Positions 17,426-26,406 of a stretch of 64,000 bases of DNA are shown in pieces. The DNA is taken from positions 1 to 64,000 of the forward strand of contig CANFST010000010.1 in assembly GCA_947449695.1 (NCBI GenBank), in the 5' to 3' direction. The first letter of the stretch is position 1; every line of letters starts with the position of its first letter. A program made the translations under genes and the position numbers. This DNA is from Chitinophagales bacterium. GTDB lineage: Bacteria > Bacteroidota > Bacteroidia > Chitinophagales > CAIODY01. The notes below the pieces were generated by a model. It did no database searches and was not told where the DNA came from. It was given only the letters and a program-made list of their open reading frames with translations.

Positions 17426-18454
17426 TTAGGGCCTAACTAACAATTTTTTTAAATACCCCCAACATCTGTTTTTTATTGGATGAAGAACATATTTTACTGA
17501 ATTGCCAGGAACTTCAACCGTTCCAAATCGGCGTTTAAATTGTGAAATACCAGCAAACTTTTGATTTTCGGTTGATGAGTTTTCGTGTTTTGTTACTTGT
17601 CCAAAAAAATACTTTGTAAAACTTTCTTTTTTTAACATCAAAATAATTTCCCAGTGTAAATAATTTCCAGCCCCTAAGTTGTTGGTGACAGTGCCACCAA
17701 AGGAGTAATAAGAATACTTACCAAAGGTGGTAATAAAAGCCCCAGCAAGTGCTTCGTTTTGGTGATAGGCAAAAACCAATTTAGCAAAGCCTAATTTTTT
17801 CAAAGTTGTATAGTTATGTTTTATATATTGAAAGTTCGGAGCTTTTTCGGGCTGATTCTTGTAAGTGCTTTTTAATAAATCAATAAATAAATCTATGTCA
17901 TCTGATAATTGTATTTTGAGTTCTTCTTTTTGTCCTTTTCTTATACTATTTCTGTGTTTTGGGTGCAGCCCACCCCACAATTCATCGGCAGATTTTTTTA
18001 GTTCAATGTAGGCAATATTAAATTCAGAATGTTTTACAGCCGGATATGAAATATCAAATTGGCTTAAATGGTCGCCATAAAAAGAAGAGACTGAACCCGT
18101 AGTGGGATTTATTTTTTCTATCGCCTCGTTTACTAATTGATTTAATTGCTGAACAATTTCAACATTGTCTGTAGAGTAATGCTGGTTTAAAATTGGTTCT
18201 CCAAAAAAAACAATATTCCTACTAATTGATTTAATGATTTTTGGCAACCTGGCCGATTCCCAAAAATAAAATTTATAACCAGCCACTAAAGTATTATTAT
18301 CATACAATTCGATGAAGCAGGGCTTTTGATTAAAAAACGATTGCACATTATCGTAATGAACCGATTGAAGTAAATTATTATTTTCTAACACTAAAGTCTC
18401 CCATTCTACTAAATTGGTTGGGTGGCTTTCAACTATTTTAAATTTAAAACTCAT
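17426..18454 (-). CDS. FemAB/GNAT-type acyltransferase-like protein
   Basis: It has 342 residues with ATG 18452-18454. It has the two-lobed GNAT arrangement of FemAB-like proteins. The N-lobe contains SVHYDNVQSFFNQKPCF. The central ELWGGLHPKHRNSIRKGQK matches the family basic motif (K-H-R-N-x-I-R-K), and the C-lobe contains LVFAYHQNEALAGAFITTFG and YSYYSFGGT. FemAB proteins transfer amino acids from aminoacyl-tRNA to peptidoglycan precursors, while related GNATs act on other sugars or peptides. The exact substrate cannot be read from sequence. It sits between the AlkZ-like gene and its truncated copy, so it may have arrived by a local rearrangement. Confidence 0.8.
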   Translation of the reverse strand: MSFKFKIVESHPTNLVEWETLVLENNNLLQSVHYDNVQSFFNQKPCFIELYDNNTLVAGYKFYFWESARLPKIIKSISRNIVFFGEPILNQHYSTDNVEIVQQLNQLVNEAIEKINPTTGSVSSFYGDHLSQFDISYPAVKHSEFNIAYIELKKSADELWGGLHPKHRNSIRKGQKEELKIQLSDDIDLFIDLLKSTYKNQPEKAPNFQYIKHNYTTLKKLGFAKLVFAYHQNEALAGAFITTFGKYSYYSFGGTVTNNLGAGNYLHWEIILMLKKESFTKYFFGQVTKHENSSTENQKFAGISQFKRRFGTVEVPGNSVKYVLHPIKNRCWGYLKKLLVRP

Positions 18455-18504
18455 ACTGATATTCGAATACTTTTAATTCAAAGTTTTTTTCAATTATTAG
18501 AAAC

Positions 18505-18512
18505 CAAAGTTA
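18505..18512 (-). promoter_or_regulatory. -7 promoter box for the FemAB-like gene
   Basis: It reads TAACTTTG on the minus strand, a perfect TAnnTTTG, about 50 bases upstream of the start at 18454. Confidence 0.5.
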
Positions 18513-18631
18513 GATAAATAAACTCTTTAGCCTCTGTTTTTAATCTCGTTTAAATAGCACCATTTTAATTTTCGTTTTGTTCAGAATCTTCATTTCTAAA
18601 AAGCGCTATTGTGAACCATTAATTAAGTATT

Positions 18632-18811
18632 CTAAAATTCTTCCGTTTTATTTTCATTAGCCTCTGGCAAACGCAACGCCACAGCCCATTTGCTCATTTC
18701 ATAATCTTGCGCTTGCATAGCACCCATCCAATTCAACAATTCAATTGGTTGCTGAAATTGTTGTTGTGAAATTTGTTGTGTGTGCAGTCGGCGGTGTGGA
18801 ACGAAAGACAT
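18632..18811 (-). pseudogene. Truncated duplicate of the AlkZ-like gene 5' end
   Basis: The frame from ATG 18811 to TAG 18632 encodes 59 residues. Residues 5-55 copy the N-terminus of the gene at 16187-17239, including RLH, WMGAMQAQDYEMSKWAVALR and the Q-A-Q motif, with a few substitutions. Similarity then ends and a stop follows. The copy lacks almost all of the protein, so it is a remnant of a partial duplication. It is separated from the parent by the FemAB-like gene. Confidence 0.85.
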
Positions 18812-18819
18812 AAATGAGT

Positions 18820-19326
18820 TTATTGATTCCTATTAATTACATAAAAATGCCGCCGTCTTCTTTCATTATCTTCATCTACGACATAATCCATCAATTGAAT
18901 CTTTTGGATGTATTCCTGTGGAAGCTGATTTTCTATTGCGCCAGTTAAAATGTATTCTTTATACCAATCATAGGGTAATAAATTGTTGTTTACAGAACCT
19001 TCATCTGCGATATAAACTTGGGCTGCTATTCTAACAATGTTTGAATTCAGAAACTCAAGAGTTGTTTCATTATAGCCATTTCCTAATCCTTCAACACGGT
19101 CTAAATCAGGTTTTTGATTATTATTGATTTCAAAAATTACACCCCAAACTACATCTTCAGAATTATTTGTAAAAACAATATTGCCTTTAGTTGAGCCATC
19201 TGTGCTAACTTTATTGCATTGTAACTTGTAGCCAATTATGTATGCGTTGCAAACTTTAATTGCAGAAGAAACTCTTTTTTGAAGCCGCATTTGATTCATG
19301 TTTGAACCATAAGCAAAAATATTCAT
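18820..19326 (-). CDS. Gamma-glutamylcyclotransferase-family protein
   Basis: It has 168 residues. The substrate-loop motif FAYGSNM lies at residues 4-10, exactly at the start as in the family. The general-acid Glu is in the segment DRVEGLGNGYNE near residue 75. Members fold as a small beta-barrel (AIG2/BtrG-like) and cyclise gamma-glutamyl amines to 5-oxoproline. Many bacterial members have unknown substrates. It follows the E1 dehydrogenase gene by 11 bases on the same strand, so it is probably the second gene of that unit. No metabolic link is evident. Confidence 0.85.
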   Translation of the reverse strand: MNIFAYGSNMNQMRLQKRVSSAIKVCNAYIIGYKLQCNKVSTDGSTKGNIVFTNNSEDVVWGVIFEINNNQKPDLDRVEGLGNGYNETTLEFLNSNIVRIAAQVYIADEGSVNNNLLPYDWYKEYILTGAIENQLPQEYIQKIQLMDYVVDEDNERRRRHFYVINRNQ

Positions 19327-19337
19327 TGTTATTCGTT

Positions 19338-21317
19338 TTAATAATTCACTAACTTCTCCAAACTCTCTTTCAGTCTTGCTTTGGCAAGGAAATTATTTTC
19401 TAATGGAATAGCAAACGGAACAGGCGTATCTAACGAAGCACAACGCATCACAGGTGCATCAAGGCTTTCAAAGCAATGCTCATTAATCCATGCAGAAATT
19501 TCTCCACCAATACCACCAATCAAAGTGTCTTCATGCAACACTAAAACTTTGCCTGTTTTATTTACTGTTTTTTCAATCGCTTCATAATCTAATGGGGCTA
19601 ACGTTCTCAAGTCTAATATCTCAACACCCACCTCTAACGTCTTTGCGATTTCCAACGCCCAATGTACTCCAGCGCCATAAGTAATAATAGAAACATCATT
19701 TCCTTCCTGCACTACATTGGCTTTGCCAATTTCAATTTCATAATAATCGGTCGGCACCATGCCACTTACACTTCTGTATAAAGCTTTGTGTTCAAAGAAC
19801 ATCACAGGATTTGGGTCATTGATAGCCGCAATCAACAAGCCTTTTGCATCTGCTGGTGTAGATGGATAAACCACTTTCAAACCCGGCACTTTAGTAAACC
19901 ATGCTTCATTGCTTTGACTATGAAACGGCCCAGCACCAACGCCTGCGCCTGTAGGCATACGCACCACCACATCAGCATTTTGTCCCCAGCGATAATGAAT
20001 CTTTGCTAAGTTGTTTACTATCTGATTAAAGCCTTCTGTCACGAAATCTGCAAATTGCATTTCCATCACCGCTTTATATTTTTCTAAACTCAAGCCTAAT
20101 GAAATGCCAATGATGGCGCTTTCGCAAAGCGTTGTGTTGCGAACTCTTTCTTTACCAAATTCAGCAACAAAACCATCTGTGATTTTAAATACACCACCAT
20201 ATTCAGCCACATCCTGTCCCATCACAATCAGGTTAGAGTGCTTTTGCATACTTTGTTTCAAGCCTTCGCTAATAGCATCTACCAATCGCATTTCCTTTGT
20301 TTCTGATGACTGATTACTGATAGCCGATAACTGTTTATGCGGCGCAAAAATATCGTTCACTTCTTCTTCCGTATTAGCAACAGGTTCGGGCGATGCAAAA
20401 CATTTTTCCAAATTGATTTCAATTTCATGTTTGAAATTGGCTTTGGTTTCATCCACAAAATTTTGCGAAATAATTTTTTCTTCCAACAAATAGTTTTCAA
20501 AATTCATCACTGGGTCTAACTTTCCCCATTGTTCGAATAATTCTTTCGGCACATATTTCACACCGCTGGCTTCTTCATGTCCTCTCATTCTGAAAGTCAT
20601 GCATTCTACCAAAATCGGTTTTTGCTCACGAATGCAATATTCACGAGCTTCCTGCATGGTATGATAAACCTCTAAAATATTATTGCCTTCAATCGTAATA
20701 CCCTTCATGCCATAACCAATAGCTCTGTCGGATAATTTTTCGCAAACAAATTGTTCGTTAGTTGGCGTTGATAAACCATAACCATTGTTTTCAATTACAA
20801 AAATCACAGGTAAACCCCATACGGCTGCGGTATTCAAGGCTTCATGAAAGTCTCCCTGACTGGTGCCACCATCACCTGTAAATGCCACACTTACTTTATT
20901 TTCTTTGCGTAATTTATAAGCTAATGCCGCCCCATCAGCCAATGAAAGTTGTGGACCCAAATGCGAAATCATACCACAGATATGATGTTCGGCACTTCCG
21001 AAATGAAAACTTCTTTCACGGCCTTTGCTGAATCCATTTTTTTTGCCTTGCAATTGCATAAACAATTTATCTAAAGGCATTTTTCGGGTAGTAAAAATTC
21101 CAAGATTACGATGCAATGGCATTACCCATTCATCATGTTGTAAAGCGCAGGCAACGCCTACAGATATTGCTTCCTGACCAATGCCGCTAAACCATTTGCT
21201 TACTTTTCCTTGACGCAAAAGCAGCAACATTTTTTCTTCGATTGCTCGTGGTAGGGCAATGTTCTTGTATAATTCAATCAGCTTTTCGTTGCTAAGATTT
21301 TTTTTGTCGAATTTCAT
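19338..21317 (-). CDS. Fused E1 alpha-beta component of a 2-oxoacid dehydrogenase (branched-chain/pyruvate type)
   Basis: It has 659 residues from ATG 21315-21317. The N-terminal ~330 residues form the alpha part with the thiamine-diphosphate motif GDGGTSQGDFHEALN (about residue 148) and ENNGYGLSTP. The C-terminal ~320 form the beta part with MGQDVAEYGGVFKIT, GVGAGPFHSQSNEAWF and PGLKVVYPSTPADAKGLL. E1 decarboxylates a 2-oxoacid and passes the acyl group to the lipoyl domain of E2. The alpha-beta fusion is common for the Bacteroidota branched-chain or acetoin type. The substrate is not certain, and E2 and E3 are not adjacent. The strong promoter is at 21339. Confidence 0.9.
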   Translation of the reverse strand: MKFDKKNLSNEKLIELYKNIALPRAIEEKMLLLLRQGKVSKWFSGIGQEAISVGVACALQHDEWVMPLHRNLGIFTTRKMPLDKLFMQLQGKKNGFSKGRERSFHFGSAEHHICGMISHLGPQLSLADGAALAYKLRKENKVSVAFTGDGGTSQGDFHEALNTAAVWGLPVIFVIENNGYGLSTPTNEQFVCEKLSDRAIGYGMKGITIEGNNILEVYHTMQEAREYCIREQKPILVECMTFRMRGHEEASGVKYVPKELFEQWGKLDPVMNFENYLLEEKIISQNFVDETKANFKHEIEINLEKCFASPEPVANTEEEVNDIFAPHKQLSAISNQSSETKEMRLVDAISEGLKQSMQKHSNLIVMGQDVAEYGGVFKITDGFVAEFGKERVRNTTLCESAIIGISLGLSLEKYKAVMEMQFADFVTEGFNQIVNNLAKIHYRWGQNADVVVRMPTGAGVGAGPFHSQSNEAWFTKVPGLKVVYPSTPADAKGLLIAAINDPNPVMFFEHKALYRSVSGMVPTDYYEIEIGKANVVQEGNDVSIITYGAGVHWALEIAKTLEVGVEILDLRTLAPLDYEAIEKTVNKTGKVLVLHEDTLIGGIGGEISAWINEHCFESLDAPVMRCASLDTPVPFAIPLENNFLAKARLKESLEKLVNY

Positions 21318-21338
21318 TTGATGAAATAAATTGAATAA

Positions 21339-21370
21339 CAAAGGTAGTTCAACGAATTAAGATTGGCGAA
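21339..21370 (-). promoter_or_regulatory. Promoter of the E1 gene with both boxes
   Basis: On the minus strand TTCG (21370-21367) is followed after 20 bases by TACCTTTG (21346-21339). This matches the Bacteroidota sigma-70 layout TTTG-N19/20-TAnnTTTG with one mismatch in the -33 box. The ATG is at 21317. This is the best two-box promoter I found in the window. Confidence 0.65.
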
Positions 21371-21440
21371 CTATAAAACAAAATGTGGCAAGCGTTTTGC
21401 ACAAAAAAAGCTACATTTATTTTCTAAAAAAATCTAAAAA

Positions 21441-22172
21441 ATGAAACTCAATTTCACCGTTGTTATTTGTGCAGTGGCTGCTATTATTTGCGCCACTATT
21501 GTTGGTAATGCTTACAAGTATAAATTTAAAACTACCGAAACCATCTCTGTTACCGGGCTTGCAGAAAAAGAATTTGAAAGCGATAAAATTGTTTGGAATG
21601 CCAACTATTCTAAAAAAAGCATGGATTTAAAATCTGCTTATGCCGAGTTGAAAGATGATGAAAGCAAAATAAAATCGTACTTGGTAAAAAAAGGAGTAAC
21701 CGAAAATGAAATGGTTTTTTCTGCCATCACCATCACAAAAGATTTTGAACCAAAAATTGATGCCAATGGAAGGCAGTATGGTACTGAATTTACAGGCTAT
21801 TCGCTTTTACAAAGTGTAAATGTGGATTCAAAAGAAATTGAAAAGGTCGAAAAGATTTCGAGAGAATCCACCGAATTAATTGAAGATGGTATCGAATTAA
21901 ATTCATCGGCGCCATCTTATTATTACTCAAAATTATCGGAACTGAAATTGGATTTATTAGCCAAAGCCAGTGCTGATGCGAAGCAACGAGCCGAAGTGAT
22001 TGCAAAAAATAGTGGAGGAAATTTGGGTGACATTAAAAAATGCAACATGGGTATTTTCCAAATTACAGGATTAGACACAAATGAAGATTTCAATTCAGGT
22101 GGTGCATTTAATACTACATCAAAAAGTAAAAAAGCAACCATTACAGTACGAATTGATTTTGGGGTGAAATGA
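21441..22172 (+). CDS. SIMPL (DUF541) domain protein
   Basis: It has 243 residues from ATG 21441. An N-terminal membrane anchor or signal (VVICAVAAIICATIVGNAY, residues 6-24) is followed by the DUF541 fold: TETISVTGLAEKEFESDKI near residue 33, then LKDDESKIKSYLVKKGV, FTGYSLLQSV, and a C-terminal AKASADAKQRAEVIAKNSGG with GDI. This is the usual SIMPL layout in the periplasm. Family function is not firmly known (some members are linked to oxidative stress or signalling). A good terminator follows at 22187, so it is monocistronic. Confidence 0.88.
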   Translation: MKLNFTVVICAVAAIICATIVGNAYKYKFKTTETISVTGLAEKEFESDKIVWNANYSKKSMDLKSAYAELKDDESKIKSYLVKKGVTENEMVFSAITITKDFEPKIDANGRQYGTEFTGYSLLQSVNVDSKEIEKVEKISRESTELIEDGIELNSSAPSYYYSKLSELKLDLLAKASADAKQRAEVIAKNSGGNLGDIKKCNMGIFQITGLDTNEDFNSGGAFNTTSKSKKATITVRIDFGVK

Positions 22173-22186
22173 ATTTTTTAAAACTC

Positions 22187-22223
22187 AAAAAAGCCCAACT
22201 GTTCAATACAGAGGGCTTTTTTT
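22187..22223 (+). terminator. Intrinsic terminator after the SIMPL gene
   Basis: The arm AAAAAAGCCC (22187-22196) pairs with GGGCTTTTTTT (22213-22223). The T-run is on the plus strand, 15 bases past the stop. Confidence 0.8.
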
Positions 22224-22267
22224 ATTACTTATTGGGTTCAAGGATACGCTAAAGAATTGATGTTTCG

Positions 22268-22342
22268 CTATGCTAACGCTGTGAACAAAGCGAAAACAGT
22301 TAACAAACAAACCATGTAAATTGTAAAAGGAACTGATTTCAT
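22268..22342 (-). CDS. Possible 24-residue membrane micropeptide
   Basis: The minus strand from ATG 22342 to TAG 22268 encodes MKSVPFTIYMVCLLTVFALF followed by TALA. This is a short positively charged start and one long hydrophobic helix, as in known small membrane proteins. It lies in the otherwise empty 313-bp gap between the SIMPL gene and the next gene. No ribosome site or strong promoter is evident, so it may be chance. Confidence 0.35.
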   Translation of the reverse strand: MKSVPFTIYMVCLLTVFALFTALA

Positions 22343-22456
22343 AAGTATTAGTTTTGTTGATGTAAATTTAATAACAGAAGACTTGAAATATTGAAAAGTA
22401 AACAGCGTAAAAGCATAAGGTTTTGAACGTAGAGTTTTAAAAGTGTCTATTTTAAT

Positions 22457-22464
22457 TAAATTTG
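22457..22464 (+). promoter_or_regulatory. -7 promoter box upstream of 22486
   Basis: TAAATTTG matches TAnnTTTG exactly, 22 bases upstream of the ATG at 22486. It supports that start instead of earlier in-frame codons. Confidence 0.5.
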
Positions 22465-22485
22465 AGCCAACAATTTTTTAACGAA

Positions 22486-23454
22486 ATGAAGAAGATTTTT
22501 TTAGTGTTGTTTTCTGTTTTCTGTTTTGCATCCATGCTTTATGCGGCCGATAAAATAGAAAAGCAAATTCCGCCAAAAGCCGCTTTTGAAGATGCTTCTA
22601 AGAGAACAACAATTGTTGTGTTGTTGAGTGAAGACCCAAAAAAAGTGTTGCAACTAAAGAAGAAAAAAGATGATTTGGTTTTTTACCAAGAAGATGTGCA
22701 ATACTTTAATCAGCAATTAAAATTAGCAGTTGAAAAATATTGGAAGTTTACCGAAAAGGTAGAATTTCATACAATGGCTGAAGTGAAAAAAATGATTGTC
22801 GGAAAAAAAGCAAAGGATTATTTGTTGTTGCAATGGCTTGAACAAACTGATAAACCCTTGCCTTCACCCAATCCAAAAGTTGAAATCGAAATTGGTTTAC
22901 CATTTAAAAAATTATCCAATAATGAAAGATGGGGATGTTTTGAATTGCGTTTGGCGGAAATGTTAATGCCCGGAAAGCCTGAATTGTTCAGCACCCGAAC
23001 AAATCTAATCGCACCTCTTTATTTGGATGACGCATATTCGATGATGATTTTGCAATACGAATTAAATAATCGTTTGCAGGGTTTGAAGGAAGGCGATGTG
23101 AAAAAAAATATTGCAGCGAATGCAAAAATGTTGAGCACTAAAACATTGCTGATTGATAAAAAAGATATTGACCAAAATAAATTTGGTGATGGCAGAGTTG
23201 ATAAATCATTTTATCCTTACGAAACGCAGATTGATAATGCGGACTCAATTTTTGTAAAACTGCAACAGGCCAATTTGGATTATGCAGTGTTAAAAATAAT
23301 TCCCAATGACAACAATGAATTGGTTCACTATTTTATAAGCTGCGAAGATGCTGTATTCTGCAACGTGTATGTTTCTAAATATGATGCGAAGTTAAAACGC
23401 AAACAACGCATCAATGCTGATGTTTTGAAGGGCTACACTAAAAGCATCAAGTAA
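22486..23454 (+). CDS. Secreted hypothetical protein
   Basis: It has 322 residues from ATG 22486 (MKKIFLVLFSVFCFASMLYA), a clear cleavable signal peptide ending AYA/AA-like at about residue 20-21. The mature part is about 300 residues, Lys-rich, without membrane helices or cysteine motifs I recognise. Segments such as TIVVLLSEDPKKVLQLKKKK and WGCFELRLAEMLMPGKPELF are the most distinctive. It is probably periplasmic. It lies 11 bases before mutY and on the same strand, so they likely share a transcript, though no functional link is evident. Confidence 0.75.
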   Translation: MKKIFLVLFSVFCFASMLYAADKIEKQIPPKAAFEDASKRTTIVVLLSEDPKKVLQLKKKKDDLVFYQEDVQYFNQQLKLAVEKYWKFTEKVEFHTMAEVKKMIVGKKAKDYLLLQWLEQTDKPLPSPNPKVEIEIGLPFKKLSNNERWGCFELRLAEMLMPGKPELFSTRTNLIAPLYLDDAYSMMILQYELNNRLQGLKEGDVKKNIAANAKMLSTKTLLIDKKDIDQNKFGDGRVDKSFYPYETQIDNADSIFVKLQQANLDYAVLKIIPNDNNELVHYFISCEDAVFCNVYVSKYDAKLKRKQRINADVLKGYTKSIK

Positions 23455-23465
23455 AATTCGCTCCT

Positions 23466-24554
23466 ATGAATGTTGAATTTTTCAGAAAAGTATTGTTGAA
23501 TTGGTTTGACACCAATCATCGCCCGATGCCCTGGAAAGGTTCGAAAGATGCTTACACGGTATGGTTGAGCGAAGTCATTTTGCAACAAACCCGTGTTGAA
23601 CAAGGCCTGCCTTATTTTGAAAAATTTATTGAAAAATATCCAACAGTTGAAAGTCTGGCAAAAGCCAAAGATGATGATGTGATGAAGATTTGGCAAGGCT
23701 TGGGATATTATTCACGGGCAAGAAATTTGTTGGTAACAGCAAGAGAAATCAACGAAAAATTCAACAATCAATTTCCGCAGGATTACGAAGAATTAAAAAA
23801 ACTAAAAGGCATCGGAAGTTATACTGCCGCTGCTATCTCATCGTTTGCTTTTGATTTGCCTCATGCCGTTGTGGATGGAAATGTTTACAGAGTTTTAAGC
23901 CGAATCAATGCAATTGAAACGCCCATTGATTCAACAAAAGGGAAAAAACAATTTGAACAATTAGCCAATAAATTTTTAGATAAAAAACATCCAGCACATT
24001 ACAATCAGGCAATGATGGATTTTGGTGCAACGCAATGCACACCCAAAAATCCGAAGTGCGATGATTGCATTTTTAAGAAAAATTGCAAAGCCTTTGAACT
24101 AAATCTGGTGGCTGATTTGCCAGTGAAAGAAAAAAAACTGAAACGAAAAAACAGATACTTCAATTTTTTCTACATCACTGATGGAAAATATATTTTGATT
24201 GAAAAAAGAACACAAGAAGATATTTGGCAAAATCTTTTTCAGTTTCCATTAATTGAAACCGAGAAGCAATTCAGCAAAGATGAGTTGATGAAATCAAAAC
24301 TGATGAAACAGCATCCGCTGTTTAAAAATTTTAAAAGAACAGATAAAAAAAATCTTCGTCAGGGAATTTTAAAACAACAAGATTTAACGCATCAAAGATT
24401 ATTTATTCAGTTTTATCTTTTAAAAACCGAAAACGTGAAAACCTTGATGGCAGAAGGTTTTTCATTTGTCAATTCGGAATTAATTGAAGTACATGCCTTT
24501 CCAAAAACCATTGCAGAATTTTTAAATGGTTTGAAAGAAATGACGTTGTTTTAG
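23466..24554 (+). CDS. mutY: A/G-specific adenine glycosylase MutY
   Basis: It has 362 residues, the family's normal length. MutY removes adenine mispaired with 8-oxoguanine. The catalytic domain shows EVILQQTRVEQGLPYF, then the helix-hairpin-helix LKGIGSYTAAAISSFAF, with the catalytic Asp in VVDGNVYRVLSR. The [4Fe-4S] loop has spacing C-x6-C-x2-C-x5-C (CTPKNPKCDDCIFKKNC). The C-terminal Nudix-like domain (about residues 230-362) recognises 8-oxoguanine. Its end overlaps the convergent gene 24551-25078 by four bases. Confidence 0.96.
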   Translation: MNVEFFRKVLLNWFDTNHRPMPWKGSKDAYTVWLSEVILQQTRVEQGLPYFEKFIEKYPTVESLAKAKDDDVMKIWQGLGYYSRARNLLVTAREINEKFNNQFPQDYEELKKLKGIGSYTAAAISSFAFDLPHAVVDGNVYRVLSRINAIETPIDSTKGKKQFEQLANKFLDKKHPAHYNQAMMDFGATQCTPKNPKCDDCIFKKNCKAFELNLVADLPVKEKKLKRKNRYFNFFYITDGKYILIEKRTQEDIWQNLFQFPLIETEKQFSKDELMKSKLMKQHPLFKNFKRTDKKNLRQGILKQQDLTHQRLFIQFYLLKTENVKTLMAEGFSFVNSELIEVHAFPKTIAEFLNGLKEMTLF

Positions 24555-25078
24555 TTTTTCTTCACCAAATTCATTTGCCATTTATTATTGTACAAATCAA
24601 AAGTTGATTTGCTATTAAACAACATCGGGATTCCCCAAATTAAAGCAGCAGGAACAAACAGCAACGAGCCGATTCCTCCAAAGCAACTCTGGAAGCCGTT
24701 TTTATTGTTGTTGGTTAAACTATAAGCAAACAACGATGCAAAAGCCACAGCTGGAATGGTGATTGCTGCACCAGTCCATTTTTGTTTTCGATAAGCCGCA
24801 TCCGATTTTTTAAAAGCGATGGAGCGAATTAAATTGTATGAAATTTTTTGACTGTCAATCATCAAAAAAGTATCAGCTACCTGTTGCACCAAACCATTGT
24901 AGGTAAACAGCTCTGTAACAACTTTTGCTTCGTGATTTGCTAACAAAAAATACGATTCACGTACATTTTCTTTATCGCTTGATTTTGTTCTGTAAATTTC
25001 CAAAGCATTTTGTGCTTGACCATTCAGCGAAATGAAAATAAAAAGTAAGCCAATGGTTTTTGAAAAAATATTTTTCAT
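24551..25078 (-). CDS. Hypothetical secreted/membrane protein
   Basis: It has 175 residues from ATG 25076-25078 (MKNIFSKTIGLLFIFISLNG). A second ATG at 25102 would add eight residues. The N-terminus is a signal sequence ending near GQAQ. The middle contains TFLMIDSQKISYNLIRSIAF. Two hydrophobic helices follow at about residues 105-125 and 137-155, separated by NNNKNGFQSCFGG. The family is not recognised. It is convergent with mutY, overlapping by four bases, and divergent from the thioredoxin-fold gene. Confidence 0.65.
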   Translation of the reverse strand: MKNIFSKTIGLLFIFISLNGQAQNALEIYRTKSSDKENVRESYFLLANHEAKVVTELFTYNGLVQQVADTFLMIDSQKISYNLIRSIAFKKSDAAYRKQKWTGAAITIPAVAFASLFAYSLTNNNKNGFQSCFGGIGSLLFVPAALIWGIPMLFNSKSTFDLYNNKWQMNLVKKN

Positions 25079-25171
25079 TTTTGTTGTAACTTTTTGTTGC
25101 ATTAAAAGTAAAATTTATCGGCTAATTTTATTCAAACATTTTATTTTTATAAAACTCTAAAACCAATCGTC

Positions 25172-26404
25172 ATGAAAAAATTGTTTTTATTTCTTCCGTT
25201 TTTGTTTTCATTTTCGTCGCCAGATAAGCAAATAAAAACTTTGCAACAGTTTTCGGCTACCATGCTTCAAAAATTAAATTCGATGAGTGAAGGCAGCTAC
25301 ACAATTAATTACTCTTTTAGTGAATATACAGATACGGGCAAGGCCGTTGTTTTTAAAAGCATCGACAAAGTATATTATAAACGCAACCTGTCAGATAGCT
25401 TGTCACCAGTGGTTTTTAAAGATTTTTCACAGGATGGTATCTGGTATTTAGATGGTAAAAATTGTGCTGTAATTGATAGTGCAAAAAAAACAATTCGCTA
25501 TGCAAAAATTGAAGCCAATCGATTGATGGAATGGAGAGAAAGAAATTATCGACAAAATAATCGATTGCTTAAAATTTTGATGAACCCGGTAAATTTCAGC
25601 TATTACGTTGATAAAAAAAATTGGGATAAAATCACTTTCATTAACGACACCATTTACAAAAATACGCATTGCTATTATTTAAAGAGTTTTGTAATTGATA
25701 CTGATTATGTAAACAATATTATTTCTGGACCATTTTACAATGAAATATTTGTTGATAAAAAAACAATGTATCCAATTAGATTTATTGATTTTCAGAATTT
25801 GGAAGGCACAGCTTCAATTAAAGAAATAGATTTATCAAACATCACTACAGAAAAATTTACAACCAATTTTTTTACAGCACCAACTGATTTTTCAAGCTAT
25901 AAAAATTACACCATAATTAGTACAGTTGAAGAAGCCGAAAAACATGAAGAAGAATCATTGAAAAGGCAAAAAAGTGATACTTCAAAAATTGGGCAACTTG
26001 CAAAGCCTTGGCAGGCAAGCACTTTAGATGGTAAAGTAATTAGTAGTAATGATTTTAAAGGTCAATATCAACTCATTGATTTTAGTTATACTACTTGTTT
26101 TTATTGTGTAAAGTGTATTCCTTTTTTAAATGAATTGGCTAATAAATACAGCGATGTAAGAGTGTTTTGGTTAGATGCTCATGAAACCAATAGTGTCATT
26201 ATTCAATCTTTCTCAAAAAAGAAAAATTTACAATTCCCTATTTATTACAAAGCGGAAAAAGCCGAGCAAGATTATGGTGTTTATGGCAACCCTCATTTGT
26301 ATTTAGTAAATCCAGAAGGAAAAATTATTTACTATTTGCCAGGGTATAACGAACAAGGAGAACATGCAATTGATTCATTATTGCAAGTTTTGCATAAACG
26401 CTAA
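25172..26404 (+). CDS. Secreted thioredoxin-fold (TlpA-like) protein
   Basis: It has 410 residues. A signal peptide (MKKLFLFLPFLFSFSSP) leads into an N-terminal ~230-residue domain of unknown family containing SYTINYSFSEYTDTGKAVVF. The C-terminal ~130 residues are TlpA-like: TLDGKVISSNDFKGQYQLIDF, then TTCFYCVKCIPFLNELANKY with a CxxC of the form CFYC, then the cis-Pro region YGNPHLYLVNPEGKI. An unusual third cysteine stands where relatives usually have a charged residue (VKC before IPF). It probably acts as a periplasmic reductase. It ends two bases before a convergent gene. Confidence 0.82.
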   Translation: MKKLFLFLPFLFSFSSPDKQIKTLQQFSATMLQKLNSMSEGSYTINYSFSEYTDTGKAVVFKSIDKVYYKRNLSDSLSPVVFKDFSQDGIWYLDGKNCAVIDSAKKTIRYAKIEANRLMEWRERNYRQNNRLLKILMNPVNFSYYVDKKNWDKITFINDTIYKNTHCYYLKSFVIDTDYVNNIISGPFYNEIFVDKKTMYPIRFIDFQNLEGTASIKEIDLSNITTEKFTTNFFTAPTDFSSYKNYTIISTVEEAEKHEEESLKRQKSDTSKIGQLAKPWQASTLDGKVISSNDFKGQYQLIDFSYTTCFYCVKCIPFLNELANKYSDVRVFWLDAHETNSVIIQSFSKKKNLQFPIYYKAEKAEQDYGVYGNPHLYLVNPEGKIIYYLPGYNEQGEHAIDSLLQVLHKR

Positions 26405-26406
26405 GC

